A stretch of DNA of 64,000 nt. Origin: Sipunculus nudus. Its lineage: Eukaryota; Annelida; Sipuncula; Golfingiida; Sipunculidae. The stretch spans positions 48,587,340-48,651,339 of the forward strand of contig CM049322.1 of assembly GCA_026874595.1 (NCBI GenBank), written 5' to 3'. The first letter of the stretch is position 1, and every line of letters starts with the position of its first letter. Of the stretch, positions 46,701 to 58,700 are shown piece by piece. The notes under the pieces are model-generated. The model did no database searches. It was not told the origin of the DNA and worked only from the letters and a program-made list of their open reading frames with translations. The position numbers and the translations under genes are program-made.

Positions 46701-49700
46701 ATTTGATCAAATTTACTTTTATTTTATTTTGGTGAATAAAATTAAGCATGTACTGAAAACTCCAATGTGCAAAACTTTTTAATGGTGATTCAAGGAATAT
46801 TCTTGTAGATGCCATGTTGTGGCATTATTTTCTTTTAAATTCAGTTTAAACATTTATGATTAAAAAATAATAAAATATATGTGTATGCATAATATGACCC
46901 AATATGAGCTACACTCTGGATATATGATGATTGCAACTTTTGCAACAATTCTAATATTTTAACTAATAGTTTCAGTTTTTTACTCTGTATATATAATGAT
47001 TGCAATGTTTGCAACAATTCTAATATTATAACTTATATTTTCAGGTTTTTTTTAAACTAAAAATTTATAAAACCTGTAAATAAAAAAATGATTCAGATAA
47101 AAATTTCTCAATGGAAAAAGTGGATATGCTTAAAAAATAGGATTATATATGAACTTAAATGCATTATTCCCTTGAAAGTGAAATAAAGGTATTAGTCCAT
47201 TCTGTCCACTTGCCTGTCCAACTGTAAATTTTCATATGCATCACAGTATCTCAAAATTTTACTGTTTTTCTTCATGACAGTCTTGTCAGAGTATTAGTTT
47301 GCAATCATATATTTAGAACTTTACTATAACCAAGTAGGAGGGCCCCTTTCCTCTTAGCTTTTCATATTCTTATATAAATGAAAAACATTACAATAGAATA
47401 TTTCTACATCCACCTTCGTGCTGCCCTCACTTTTCCCTTCTCCAAACCCCATCCCAAAGTCAGCTTCAGTAAGCAAGAACAAGATGAATCAGATATATTC
47501 ATACTTTAATATTTTGTATAACTATTCGTCCATAGGTACCTATGTACATGCCAGAAATTATGTCAATATTGTGTAATATGTAGACATAGTGGGCATCACA
47601 ATAATGTAGCTTGTCAAGACTAAAGAGATATTGTGTCATACAGTCACAAATTCATAAATCACTACATCAGCATAGTTAATCATAACATCATATCTGTCAA
47701 ATTGAAAGCTTGCAGACTACCATACACTTTAGATCCTTCAACAAATAGCCTTATCATCATTCTACTACTGCTTATTACTGCTGTCATTGCATTCATATTT
47801 GCTCAAATATATCACAATTTTCAACCCCTCCTAAATAAATAAAAAATAAACCACTATATTTGACTCTATTAATCCATCAGTCAGGTAATTTCATTTATCA
47901 TTTACTCACATATTACATTACATTCCTTTATAATAGCCCAACATGTACATGATATTCATAAGCTTTATCGACTCGATATAGTATCACAGTGGAGAAACAT
48001 TTATAGTCCAATCACGATCAGCTGAGCGCCGTGACCCATGGGTCCCTTGTTTAGCTCAGCTGTATATAAAATAATGAGCTATAGTGATCGTCCTTTGTCT
48101 GTCGTCTGTCTGTTGGTCTGGCCAGTCTGTTGGTCTATTGTTTGAACTGTATTTCTTTAATTGTAATGTTGTTTCCATTCAAATAAACAAAACTTTTCTT
48201 GAAACAGAAATTCAAGGAGTAATCAGGGAATGCAGTATTGTAGTTATGTAGCATTATTAAAGAAATCAATTTTCTTTTAAATAATTGTAATAAATTGAAA
48301 TATAATTTTACCCTTAAGTAATCATAAATTGATAATAATAATTTTGGATAAATCAAGACACAAATTAGAATTTTGAATTATGAATCAAGGTTTATTTTCA
48401 GATATATATTTTTTACAAATTTATAAGATATATTTTTTTGGTAAAAAATAAATACACATGGATGCATAATATGGTGCTATCTGAAAAAAAAAATAGGGAT
48501 ATTTGATGATGCAATTTTGAATTGTGAATCAACAGATGATATACATATTAAGATCAATATTTTATATTGGAAATGTAGAAATTTATAAACTTTTACATGA
48601 AAATGGATGTGATAAAAAAGGAGGATCTAATGCAAACATTTGTTCTTTTTTCCCTGCCTCATCAGAATGGGAAATAAGCGATCCGTTTTGTTTGTCCTGT
48701 ATGTATATGTTGTGTCCTTGCACATGTGCACTGGGAACATTAGTCTTATTTAAAATGTTAAAATTTGATAAATTTAAAAAAATTGTATAAGAAAACAATT
48801 AAGATCTAAATGAAACAATTTTCTAGAAGAAGGATAAATGGACATAAAGTGATCAGCTCTGTCTGTCCATCCTCTAAGTTAATTATTGTATCCCCAGACA
48901 AAGTCGGGGGATACTATGTTTTCATACCGGTCCCCCCGCCGCCGCCGCATATAAATCTTGTTGGCGCGATAACCCAAAAAATATTTCACGGAACTTTACC
49001 AAACTTGGTATATGTATATATATGGGTAAGAGGACGAAGCCTATTTAAAATGAGGTCATGACCTTTAATAGGAGAGTGTCCTTGACCTTGAATAGGTCCA
49101 ATTTTGGGAAAAATCACACAAATTCTTTAAAATGTCAAGAAATCTTGCATGGATTTATCCCAAAATCAAGTTGATGGAAGATCATGGATAGGGTTGTCAC
49201 GTTCCAGAAACTGGAAGCGCCACCTATTATTCTTTACTTGTTTTCGTGCCATTTAATACCCTCAAAATTGCCACCTTACAGTACTGTGAGCATTATAAGT
49301 CAAAAACTAATGGACAGATTTCTTTTATATTATGCAAATACATAGGTATGGGTTATGGGATGGAGCTTATTTAAATTGGGGTCATGACCTTTCCTATGAA
49401 AGTGGCCTTGACCTTGAATATTGCCATATATGGTGAAAATCACACACCTCTTATGATATCTCCAGTGTTGATAGCCATATGGATTTCAAACATGACTTAT
49501 GTATGGCCCATCACTAAAATAAGAACCCCATAGGTTCTAGGGTCATGAGGTCAAAGGTCAAGGTCACTGGACTGGCATTTTAAAAGATACTGTGGATGCA
49601 TTTTAAGCCAAACTTTCATCCCAGGTCTTCCATCTTGAATATATAGCTCACTTGCCAATAGTGGATGATCCATATAAATTTTGGGGTCACAAGGTCAAAG

Positions 49701-52700
49701 GTCAAGGCCACAGGAGCTATCTGTCCAAAAATTAGTTTCTGGATGATAATTCCTGCTTTTATTGATGTATGGATTTCAAACTTGACTTGTACATGTCACA
49801 TTGAAAAAGCAAGACCCAAATTGATTTTGGGGTCATGAGGTCAAAGGTCAAGGTCACAGGACACATCTTTTAAAAGATTGTGGAAGCATTTTCAGCCAAA
49901 CATTTCATCTCAGACCTTTCATCTTGCACATATAAGTCATCTGCCAATAGAGGAAGACCCCTATCAATTTTGAGGTCACAAGGTCAAAGGTGAAGGTCAC
50001 AGGAGCCATCTGTCCAAAAATTAGTTTCTGGATGATAATTCCTTCTTTTATTGATGTATGGATTTCAAACTGTAATTGTATTTGACCCATTGGAAAAGCA
50101 AGACCGGAATTGAATTTGGGGTCATGAGGTCAAGGTCACAGGAAACCTCTCTAAAAAGATTGTGGATGCATTTTCAGCCAAACAATTCATCTCAGATCTT
50201 TCATCTTGCACATATAGTTCACCTGCCAAGAGTGGAAGACCCATTATCAATTTTGAGGTCACAAGGTCAAAGGTGAAGGTCACAGGAGCCATATGTCCAA
50301 AAATTAGTTTCTGGATGATAATTCCTGCTTTTATTGATGTGTGGATTTCAAACTTGACTTATATATGTCCCATCAGAAAAAGCAAGACCCAAATTGATTT
50401 TTTGGGTCATGGGGTCAAAGGTCAAGGTCACAGGAAACCTCTTTAAAAAGATTGTGGATGCATTTTCAGCCAAACAATTCATCTCAGATCTTTCATCTTG
50501 CAGATATAGTTCACCTGCCAAGAGTGGAAGACCCCTATCAATTTTGAGGTCACAAGGTCAAAGGTGAAGGTCACAGGAGCCATATGTCCAAAAATTAGTT
50601 TCTGGATGATAATTCCTGCTTTTATTGATGTATGGATTTCAAACTTGACTTATATATGTCCCATTGGAAAAGTAAGACCCAAATTGATTTTGGGGTCATG
50701 AGGTCAAAGGTCAAGGTCACAGGACACATCTTTAAAAGATGTGGTTGCATTTTCAGCCAAACATTTCATCTCAGATCTTTCATCTTGCACATATAGTTCA
50801 CCTGCCAAGAGAGGAAGAACCCTATCAATTTTGAGGTCACAGGGTCAAAGGTGAAGGTCACAGGAGCCATCTGTCCAAAAATTAGTTTCTGGATGATAAT
50901 TCCTTCTTTTATTGATGTATGGATTTCAAACTTGGCTTTGTTATTGACCCATTAGAAAAGCAAGACCCGAATTGATTTTGGGGTCATGAGGTCAAAGGTC
51001 AAGGTCACAGGAAACCTCTTTAAAAAGATTGTGGATGCATTTTCAGCCAAAAAATTCATCTCAGATCTTTCATCTTGCACATATAGTTCACCTGCCAAGA
51101 GTGGAAGACCCCTATCAATTTTGAGGTCACAAGGTCAAAGGTGAAGGTCACAGGAGCCATATGTCCAAAAATTAGTTTCTGGATGATAATTCCTTCTTTT
51201 ATTGATGTAAGGATTTCAAACTTGGCTTTGTTATTGACCCATTAGAAAAGCAAGACCCAAATTGATTTTGGGGTCATGAGGTCAAAGGTCAAGGTCACAG
51301 GACACATCTTTAAAAAGATGTGGATGCATTTTCAGCCAAACATTTCATCTCATATCTTTCATCTTGCACATATAGTTCTCCTGCCAAGAGAGGAAGAACA
51401 CTATCAATTTTGAGGTCACAAGGTCAAAGGTGAAGGTCACAGGACACATCTTTAAAAAGATGTGGATGCATTTTCAGCCAAACATTTCATCTCAGATCTT
51501 TCATCTTGCACATATAGTTCACCTGCCAAGAGAGGAAGAACCCTATCAATTTTGAGGTCACAAGGTCAAAGGTGAAGGTCACAGGAGCCATCTGTCCAAA
51601 AATTAGTTTCTGAATGATAATTCCTTCTTTTATTGATGTATGGATTTCAAACTTGGCTTTGTTATTGACCCATTAGAAAAGCAAGACCCGAATTGATTTT
51701 GGGGTCATGAGGTCAAAGGTCAAGGTCACAAGAAAACTCTTTAAAAAGATTGTGGATGCATTTTCAGCCAAACAATTCATCTCCGATCTTTCATCTTGCA
51801 CATATAGTTCACCTGCCAAGAGTGGAAGACCCCTATCAATTTTGAGGTCACAAGGTCAAAGGTGAAGGTCACAGGAGCCATATGTCCAAAAATTAGTTTC
51901 TGGATGAAATTCCTGCTTTTATTGATGCATGGATTTCAAACTTGACTTGCATATGTCCCATTGGAAAAGCAAGACCCAAATTGGTTTTGGGGTCATGAGG
52001 TCAAAGGTCAAGGTCACAGGACACATCTTTAAAAAGATGTGGATGCATTTTCAGCCAAACATTTCATCTCATATCTTTCATCTTGCACATATAGTTCTCC
52101 TGCCAAGAGAGGAAGAACACTATCAATTTTGAGGTCACAAGGTCAAAGGTGAAGGTCACAGGAGCCATCTGTCCAAAAATAAGTTTCTGGATGATAATTC
52201 CTGCTTTTTTGATGTATAGATTTTAAACTTGACTTGCATATGTCCCATTGGAAAAGCAAGACCCAAATTGATTTTGGGGTTATGAGGTCAAAGGTCAAGG
52301 TCACAGGACACATCTTTAAAAAATACAAGGTCACAGGACCAACTTCTTCAACAATATTGTGGATTGTTAGATAGAAGAAACAATAATTATGCCAAGTGTC
52401 AGTATATGCTGCTAAAAATGGGGGTCTGTTCTTGTAGGGGGGGGGGGGCTACTATGTCTGGGGATACTCTGGCACCTGCGGTGCCAAGAAATGTCTAGTT
52501 TATCTTATTTTAATTATGAACTTTTTTTCCTATAAGCACTGCTGAAACGATTTTCATATGATGTATGTATATGATTTAAGCCATTAAAATCTGAAATTTG
52601 AAAGCAGTTCTTGCAATCAAATGTGTAAAATTGCAAATATATACAATTTATAAACTTAAAAAAACTTGATATAATATAAATGAGGATCTAATGCAATCAT

Positions 52701-55700
52701 TTGTTCATTATTATCCTGCCCAGCAGCACAGGAGATAAAGCGATCAGCTTTATTTGTCTACATGTCAGTCTGTTCATTTTTAAATATTCAGCAATTGTGA
52801 ATCAACATTTTTAGCTCAGCTGACTGTAAGTCATCTGAGCTATAGTGATCACTCTTTGTCTGTCGTCCGTCCGGCCATCCGTCTGTCTGTCCGTTAACAA
52901 GGCACAAATCGTAACCGCTGGACCTCGTATCTTCTTACTTTACATCCAGAGAGGTCCATGAAAAATCTCCTTGGAAACTTGGAATTAGGTCACTGTTATG
53001 CATATACCCAAAGTACCCCCCCCAGAATAGTAAAAAATTTCATGCAAAAACTTCAATACACATTAACTACATCACTGATGGTCATGATTTTTGGCATACA
53101 TATTGATCATGAGATGTTTCATCAATTCCTGCACACTGGTTGCGCCACCTTTATTTTTCGATTTTTTACAAATTTTTTTCTCTATTTTTGAGACCTTTAA
53201 AAATGTGGACATCTGTTAACAGGGCACAAATCTTTAAGACTGGACCTAGAATCTTCATTCTTTACATTCTGAGAAACCTATGGAAAGTCTCCATGGAAAC
53301 CAGAAATTAGGTCTCTGTTACCCATATCCTACGAGCTATGGGGCCCCAAAGTTCCCCCCCAGAATAATAAAAAATTTCATACAAAAACTTCAATATCTCA
53401 TTAACTACATCACTGATGGTCATGATTTTTGGTATACCTATTGATAATGAGATGTTCCATCAGTACCTGCAGCCTGTTGGCGCCACCTGTATTTTTAGAT
53501 TATTTACGATTTTTTTTTTTCTATTTTTGAGACCTTTTAAAATTTGGACATCTGTTAACAGGGCACAAATTGTAAAGACTGGACCTAGAATCTTCATTCT
53601 TGACTATCTGAGAGACCTATGAAAAGTCTCCATGGAAACCAGATATTAGGTCTCTGTTACCCATATCCTTCGAGCTATGGGGCCCCAAAGTACCCCCCAG
53701 AATAGTAAAAAAAAATCATACAAAAACTTCAATATTTCATTAACTAAATCACTGATGGTCATGATTTTTGGCATACATATTGATCATGAGATGTTTCATC
53801 AGTTTCTGCAGACTGGTGGGGCCATCTGTATTTTCAAATTTTTACAAGTTTTTTTCTCTATTTTTGAGACCTTAAAATGTGGACATCTTTTAACAGGGCA
53901 CAAATCATTAAGACTGGACCTAGAATCTTCATTCTTGACTATCTGAGAGACCTATGAAAAGTCTCCATGGAAACCAGATATTAGGACTCTGTTACCCATA
54001 TCCTTCGAGCTATGGGGCCCCAAAATACCCCCCAGAATAGTAAAAAAAATTCATACAAATACTTCAATATTTCATTAACTAAATCACTGATGGTCATGAT
54101 TTTTGGCATACATATTGATCATGAGATGTTTCATCAGTTTCTGCAGACTGGTGGGGCCATCTGTATTTTCAAATTTTTACAAGTTTTTTTCTCTATTTTT
54201 GAGACCTTTAAAGATGTAGTTATCTGTCAAAGGGTTCAAATTGTAACAACTGGACCTAGAATCTTCATTCTTGTCACAAAGGGAGACCCATGAAAAGCCT
54301 CCATGGAAACCTAAAATTAGGTCTCTGTTACCTGTATCCTTTGAGCTGTGGCACTCCAAAGTACAGCTCAGAATAATGGAAAATTTGATACAAAAGCTGA
54401 AGAATCTGAACAACTATTGCAGAGATCACCATAATTGTTTGCATGGATATTGATCATGGAGTGTTCCATCAGTTTCTGAAGCCTGGTGGCACCACATATA
54501 TTTGTTCGGGCTTTTTTTTTCAATTTTTTTCTCTATTTTTGAGACCTTTAAAGATATAAACATCTGTTAACAGGGCACAAATCATAACAACTGGACCTAG
54601 AATCTTCATTCTTAACACACAGGGAGACCCATAAAAAATCTCCATGGAAACCTGAAATTAGGTCTCTGTTACCTATATTCATTAAGCTGTATGGCTCCAA
54701 AATACCCCCCAGAATAATGAAAAATTTGATACAAAAACTCCAGTATCTCAATAACTACAACACTGATGCTCATGATTTTTGGCATATATATTGATCATGA
54801 CGTGTTCCATCAGTTTCAGCAGTCTGGGTGTGTCACCTCTATTTTTTTTAAATTTTTACGAATTATTTTCTCTATTTTTGAAACCTTTTAAGATGTGGTT
54901 ATCTGTCAACAGGGGACAAATTGTAACAACTGGACCTAGAATCTTCATTCTTGTCATGCAAGGAGGCCCATGAAAAGTGTCTGTGGAAACCTGAAATTAG
55001 GTCTCTGTTACCCATATCCTTCAAGCTATAGGACTCCAAAGTATCCCTCAGAATAATGGAAAATTTGATACAAAAGCTGAAGTATCTGAACAACTAATCC
55101 AGAGACCACCATGCTTCTTTGCGTGGATATTGACCATCAAGTGTTTTTATTAGTTTCTGCAGACTGGTGGAGCCACCTGTATTTTTTTTTAAAGTTTACG
55201 CATTTTTAGCTCAGCTGACTATAAGTCATCTGAGCTATAGTCGTGGTCCATTGTCCGTCGTCCGTCCGTCGTGCCGTCCGTCCGTCCGTCCGTAGATGTG
55301 GCACGTTTTGAAACCGTAAGACCTAGGAATCCAAAATTCAGCATAATGTTAGATGTCCCCAAGATCTCCTACCAAACCGAAAACTGGGTCTTTGCGACTT
55401 CGTTCCTTTGAGAAATTAAGGAAAAACCTCAATTTTTTATTAAAATCCTATTTTCACACTTCAGGACTGCCTAATATCAAAACCACTCATCTGTTTTTCC
55501 TCATATTTACCATAAATATTCCTCTATATAGTTCCTATGTACATGCCATAAATTAAGTCTGTAAAGTATAAATTCTTTAAGTTATGGGCCCAAACAAAAT
55601 GGACTTTGTAAAAAATCAGGAAAAATAATAACTCACTTAACATGAAAAATTTTGAAACAAGAGTCTATTTTCTCAAGTATATAACTATTTTTAATTAAGA

Positions 55701-58700
55701 TTCAATTGTTTACCCAAAATTAGATCTGAATTTTGTAAATTTTTTAAGTTATTAGCATAAAAAAAATCAGTACCTTAAATTTTGCCCAACTTTGACCATG
55801 GCACGTTTTTTTCCTGTAAGCACCATTGATTTAATTTTCACAGCATGTAAACATAAATATTTAGTTTGTCTAAATCTGAAATCTGAAAATAAAAGCTTGA
55901 AAATTAAGCTAGTTATTGATTTTTTTTTCTGTAGTCACTTGCTTTGATTACAGATGCAGGGTTCCACTCCAGGTCACTGGAAGTCAGCTATGCCAGGGTT
56001 TCTGATTTGTTACAGTTACTGGGGGAGATCCCCTGCTGTGACAGGTGTACAGTTATTCTCATATCACCACCCCAGCATGTAAACATAAATATTTAGTTTG
56101 TCTAAATCTGAAATCTGAAAATAAAAGCTTGAAAATTTAGCTAGTTATTGATTTTTTTTTCTGTAGTCACTTGCTTTGATTACAGATGCAGGGTTCCACT
56201 CCAGGTCACTGGAAGTCAGCTATGCCAGGGTTTCTGATTTGTTACAGTCACTGGGGGAGATCCCCTGCTGTGACAGGTGTACAGTTATTCTCATATCACC
56301 ACCCCAATCACCCCCCCCCCCCACGCAAACCCAACCCAAAGTGTTATGCAGTAATTGTTATTGTTTTCACTGTATCTCCTTAATTGTAATGCTGTTTCCA
56401 CTCCGATATGCAAAAACTTTCCTTGAAAAAAAATTCAAGGTGTAATCCAGAAGATGCAATGTTGTGTAATGTAGCATTTTTAAAGAAATCAATTTTTTTT
56501 TAAATGATTTTAACAAATCTAATTGAACCCATCAGTATGCTTAAATTATTATAAAATATGAAGCACATTATGGATAAATAAAGACACAATTAAAAATTGT
56601 GAAATCTAAATCAAGTATTATTTTTAGATATTTATTGTTTTGCAGATGTAAAAGATATATTTTTGTGGTAAAAAATAAATAAACATTTGTATGCATGATG
56701 TGGTGTTATCTGACAAGATTGAGATTTATGATGATGCAATTGAGAATTATGAATCAACTTTTATATTCAGATATATATGTTAAATTGGAAATGTATAGAA
56801 ATATAAACTTAAATTAGAAAATAATTGATGTGATTAAAAAATCAGGATTTAATACAAACATTTGTTCATTATTTTCCTGCCTCAGCAGAATTTGAGATCA
56901 GGCTTTGTTTGCCCTGTTTTATGTTGTTAATTAGCTATATTTCAACTGTATACATTTCATAAAAAAAAATACATATATATTCAATAATATATATTATACA
57001 AAAAAAATAGATTCAATTGAACAAATGTGTAAACTACTGAAATATCAACAGTTAATCAAAAACCAACTAATGATCATGGTAATAGTACAGATCATTTGTT
57101 CACAAACTGCTCACATGCTTTAGTTTCAACATTAGGAAACACATGGTCAGGTCACAAAATATTTTTTGCAACAATTTCTTGCTCATCAATACAAACCAAT
57201 CATATAAACCAACCATGGCCTTTATTACCTCTTCCTCTCACACTTTATCTCCATTTGATATTATTTTAGATTTTTACCTTCAAGGTTAACGTCAGCTGAG
57301 CACAGTGACCCATAGGTCCCTTGTTTCTCTATTTTTGAGATATATTAATACAGACACAGTCTCAGCCTGTTGGTTAATCTATTTGATGCTTCAGTTCAAT
57401 GGTATATACTACCATTCAGATGTTAAAATTTCCTTTTGCAAATCTCTTCCCAGTCAGCTGAGCGTCATGACCCATGGGTCACTTGTTCTTTAAGCACTGT
57501 TGAATAAAATTTCATATCCTTTGTGTATATGCAGAGATATTGTAAGTCCCATCATCCCATCTCCCCCCCCCCCCAAACATTAAGTCCTTGCACCTGTGCA
57601 CTGGGGACATTTAATTATTAGTTCCGCCAAAACAAAGTTTTGCACAGCGTTTATTTGCAACCATTTTCCCCCACATCCTTCTGTTCATCTGCCTTGGGAA
57701 AATCATATCTCTGTAGTGGTTGGACTTATCCTCCTGAAATTTTGCATGTGTATTCATCCTGGATAGCTTCCTTACTTTTATGACAGGTGGCGGCACCTAC
57801 ATTCACGTTCAGGCTGCAGACATCCAGGCTTATATCTCAGGACTGGTTTGACATATCCTCCTGATATTTTGTATGTGCATAGATCTCACATAGCTCTTTA
57901 TCATATGCAAAATAGGTGGTGCCACCTGCCACCATTTTTGCACAAGTCCTTCTGTTGTCTGCTGTGGAATAAAATCAATCATATACATGTAGTGGTTTGA
58001 CTAATCTGCCTAAAATTTTGCATGTATATACATCTTGAATAGCTTTATCTATTTTGTGGCAGGTGGCGCCACCTACTTCACGTTCAGGCTGCAGACATCC
58101 AGGCTTATATCTCTGGACTGGTTTGACATATCCTCCTGATATTTTGCATGTGCATAGATCTCACATCGCTCTTTATCATACGCAAAACTGGTGGCGCAAC
58201 CTGCAACCATTTTTGCACAGCGTCCATCTGTTTGTCTGCCATTCAACAAATCACTCATATATCGGCAGGGGTTTGACTTGTCTGCCATAAATTTTGCAAT
58301 TGTATACAATTTGGATAACTTTCTTGATTTTGTGGCAGTTGGGGCCACTTACATACACATTTTGGCTGCAGACATCCATGTTTAATATGCAACACATCTC
58401 TCTCTGTTTCCTCTTAACACTCAATCCATGCCTCACTTCTCCCCTCCCACCCTGGTTTTGGCGGATACACATAGTCGCTTTCGACTACCTGTATTCTAGT
58501 TATTGCTACTGCCTACATTAAGTTATAATGTTTAAACAAATAAAAACTATTCCTGACTCATCAATACAAACCCAGCATATCAACCAACCATGGCCTATGT
58601 AGCCTTTTTCTCGCAGACATCTCCATTTGTTATTATTATAAATTTCTATTTTCTACTTTCAAGGTCAACTTCAGCTGAGCACCATGACCCATGGGTCTCT

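Larger units (their letters stand above)
52808..57487 (+). mobile_element. Helentron-like element (family S), copy 4
   Basis: Start TTTTTAGCTCAGCTGACT at 52808. The end CAGTCAGCTGAGCGTCATGA, then CCCATGGGTCACTTGTT, finishes at 57487. The interior is the ~338-bp tandem array, which another family-S element interrupts at 55203. Confidence 0.6.

Noticed and set aside
49530-55145. Regular arrays that might suggest CRISPR or a family of small genes
   Set aside because: Units are long, directly tandem, lack unique spacers and lie in an animal intron. The short frames recur with the array period.
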